Below are positions 63,719-64,000 of a stretch of 64,000 nucleotides of DNA, one piece after another. The translations under genes and the position numbers were made by a program. Each line of letters begins with the position of its first letter. The first letter of the stretch is position 1. The stretch comes from Paracoccus albus (lineage in GTDB: Bacteria; Pseudomonadota; Alphaproteobacteria; Rhodobacterales; Rhodobacteraceae), in NCBI RefSeq assembly GCF_027913035.1, contig NZ_CP115778.1:1-64000 (forward strand). Direction: 5' to 3'. The notes under the pieces are model-generated. The model saw only the letters and a list, made by a program, of their open reading frames with translations, ran no database searches and was not told the origin of the DNA.

Positions 63719-64000
63719 TTATCCGAACTGCTGATGCATCAGATCGCGGTGCCGCCCGTCCCGAAATGCTTGGTTGACCAGTTTTCGTGAAAACTTGCCT
63801 GCCTGGTAAGGCTCTCGCGCAACAACACGTTGCATCGCGGCTTCGACCTCATCGGTCAGCACGTCTCGCACTGTCAGATCCGTCGTGTCCCGCTTGATCA
63901 GATCATCCAGCCACTCAGCCATCACGCCGAAGTCCTGCCACGCACCATACCCATCCGCCTCATCGCGGCGATCAAGATAACCCTGCGGGCCACCGCATTC
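63719..64000 (-). CDS. Partial protein running off the right edge
   Basis: The frame is open from the right edge of the window to the stop at 63719. The visible 93 residues include EADGYGAWQDFG near the edge, WLDDLIKRDTTDLTVRDVLT and GKFSRKLVNQAFRDGRH. GTG 63925 or ATG 63922 could be a start, but the continuous open frame beyond them suggests the C-terminal part of a longer protein. No family recognised. Confidence 0.45.
   Translation of the reverse strand, partial: ECGGPQGYLDRRDEADGYGAWQDFGVMAEWLDDLIKRDTTDLTVRDVLTDEVEAAMQRVVAREPYQAGKFSRKLVNQAFRDGRHRDLMHQQFG

Overview
The window reads as part of a large conjugative repABC plasmid of an alphaproteobacterium, most likely a Rhodobacterales (Roseobacter-group) host. 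Evidence: a complete repA-repB-repC cassette with an antisense RNA between repB and repC, a DUF1403-ScpB pair, a VirD2/VirD4 mobilisation module, a complete virB type IV secretion operon, and a GC-rich backbone. I saw no rRNA, tRNA or CRISPR array.

Layout. 1-3951: repABC replication and partition. 3964-6688: a tyrosine recombinase with a dif-like core site at its promoter, then DUF1403 and ScpB-like genes, probably for plasmid multimer resolution and segregation. 6739-7858: HTH/PIN toxin-antitoxin pair. 7911-16963: a six-gene, translationally coupled type I restriction operon on the minus strand (half-length HsdS, HsdM, full HsdS, a TIGR04141/DUF6119 protein, HsdR, a YgjP-like metallopeptidase) behind a promoter with two related operators. 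17271-19017: AbiE-type toxin-antitoxin pair. 19255-22330: a gene-poor stretch with a pRiA4b ORF-3-like gene, DUF736, a 58-residue protein and a VirD2-type nick site (probable oriT). 22331-26902: relaxosome accessory protein, relaxase and coupling protein.

26972-35419 is a second accessory region: an HNH nuclease, then a WYL-domain (BrxR/CapW-like) regulator divergent from sbcD-sbcC, a CxxC mini-protein, a small repeat protein, a TIR-domain protein, a zinc-ribbon protein and an unknown protein. The palindrome between the regulator and sbcD, the TIR domain and the regulator type suggest a regulated anti-phage cassette. No member is proven to act in defence here. 35559-46950 is the virB operon, containing a VirB5-like protein with a lytic transglycosylase domain inserted in it. 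47083-48141 holds a TrbM-like protein and an XRE repressor.

48412-60702 is an apparent twelve-gene catabolic operon: enoyl-CoA hydratase, SCP-x-type thiolase, acyl-CoA dehydrogenase, SDR dehydrogenase, AMACR-type CoA-transferase family III protein, Liv-type ABC transporter, acyl-CoA ligase, substrate-binding protein and a terminal TetR regulator. A TetR-type palindrome lies just upstream of the first gene. The set fits uptake and beta-oxidation of an alpha-methyl-branched or cyclic carboxylic acid. 60991-64000 is an IS boundary: an IS256 transposase remnant, an ISKra4-type transposase with a serine recombinase, and a gene running off the edge.

Starts and operators are read from sequence only. 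Family assignments are by recognition of motifs and were not checked against databases.
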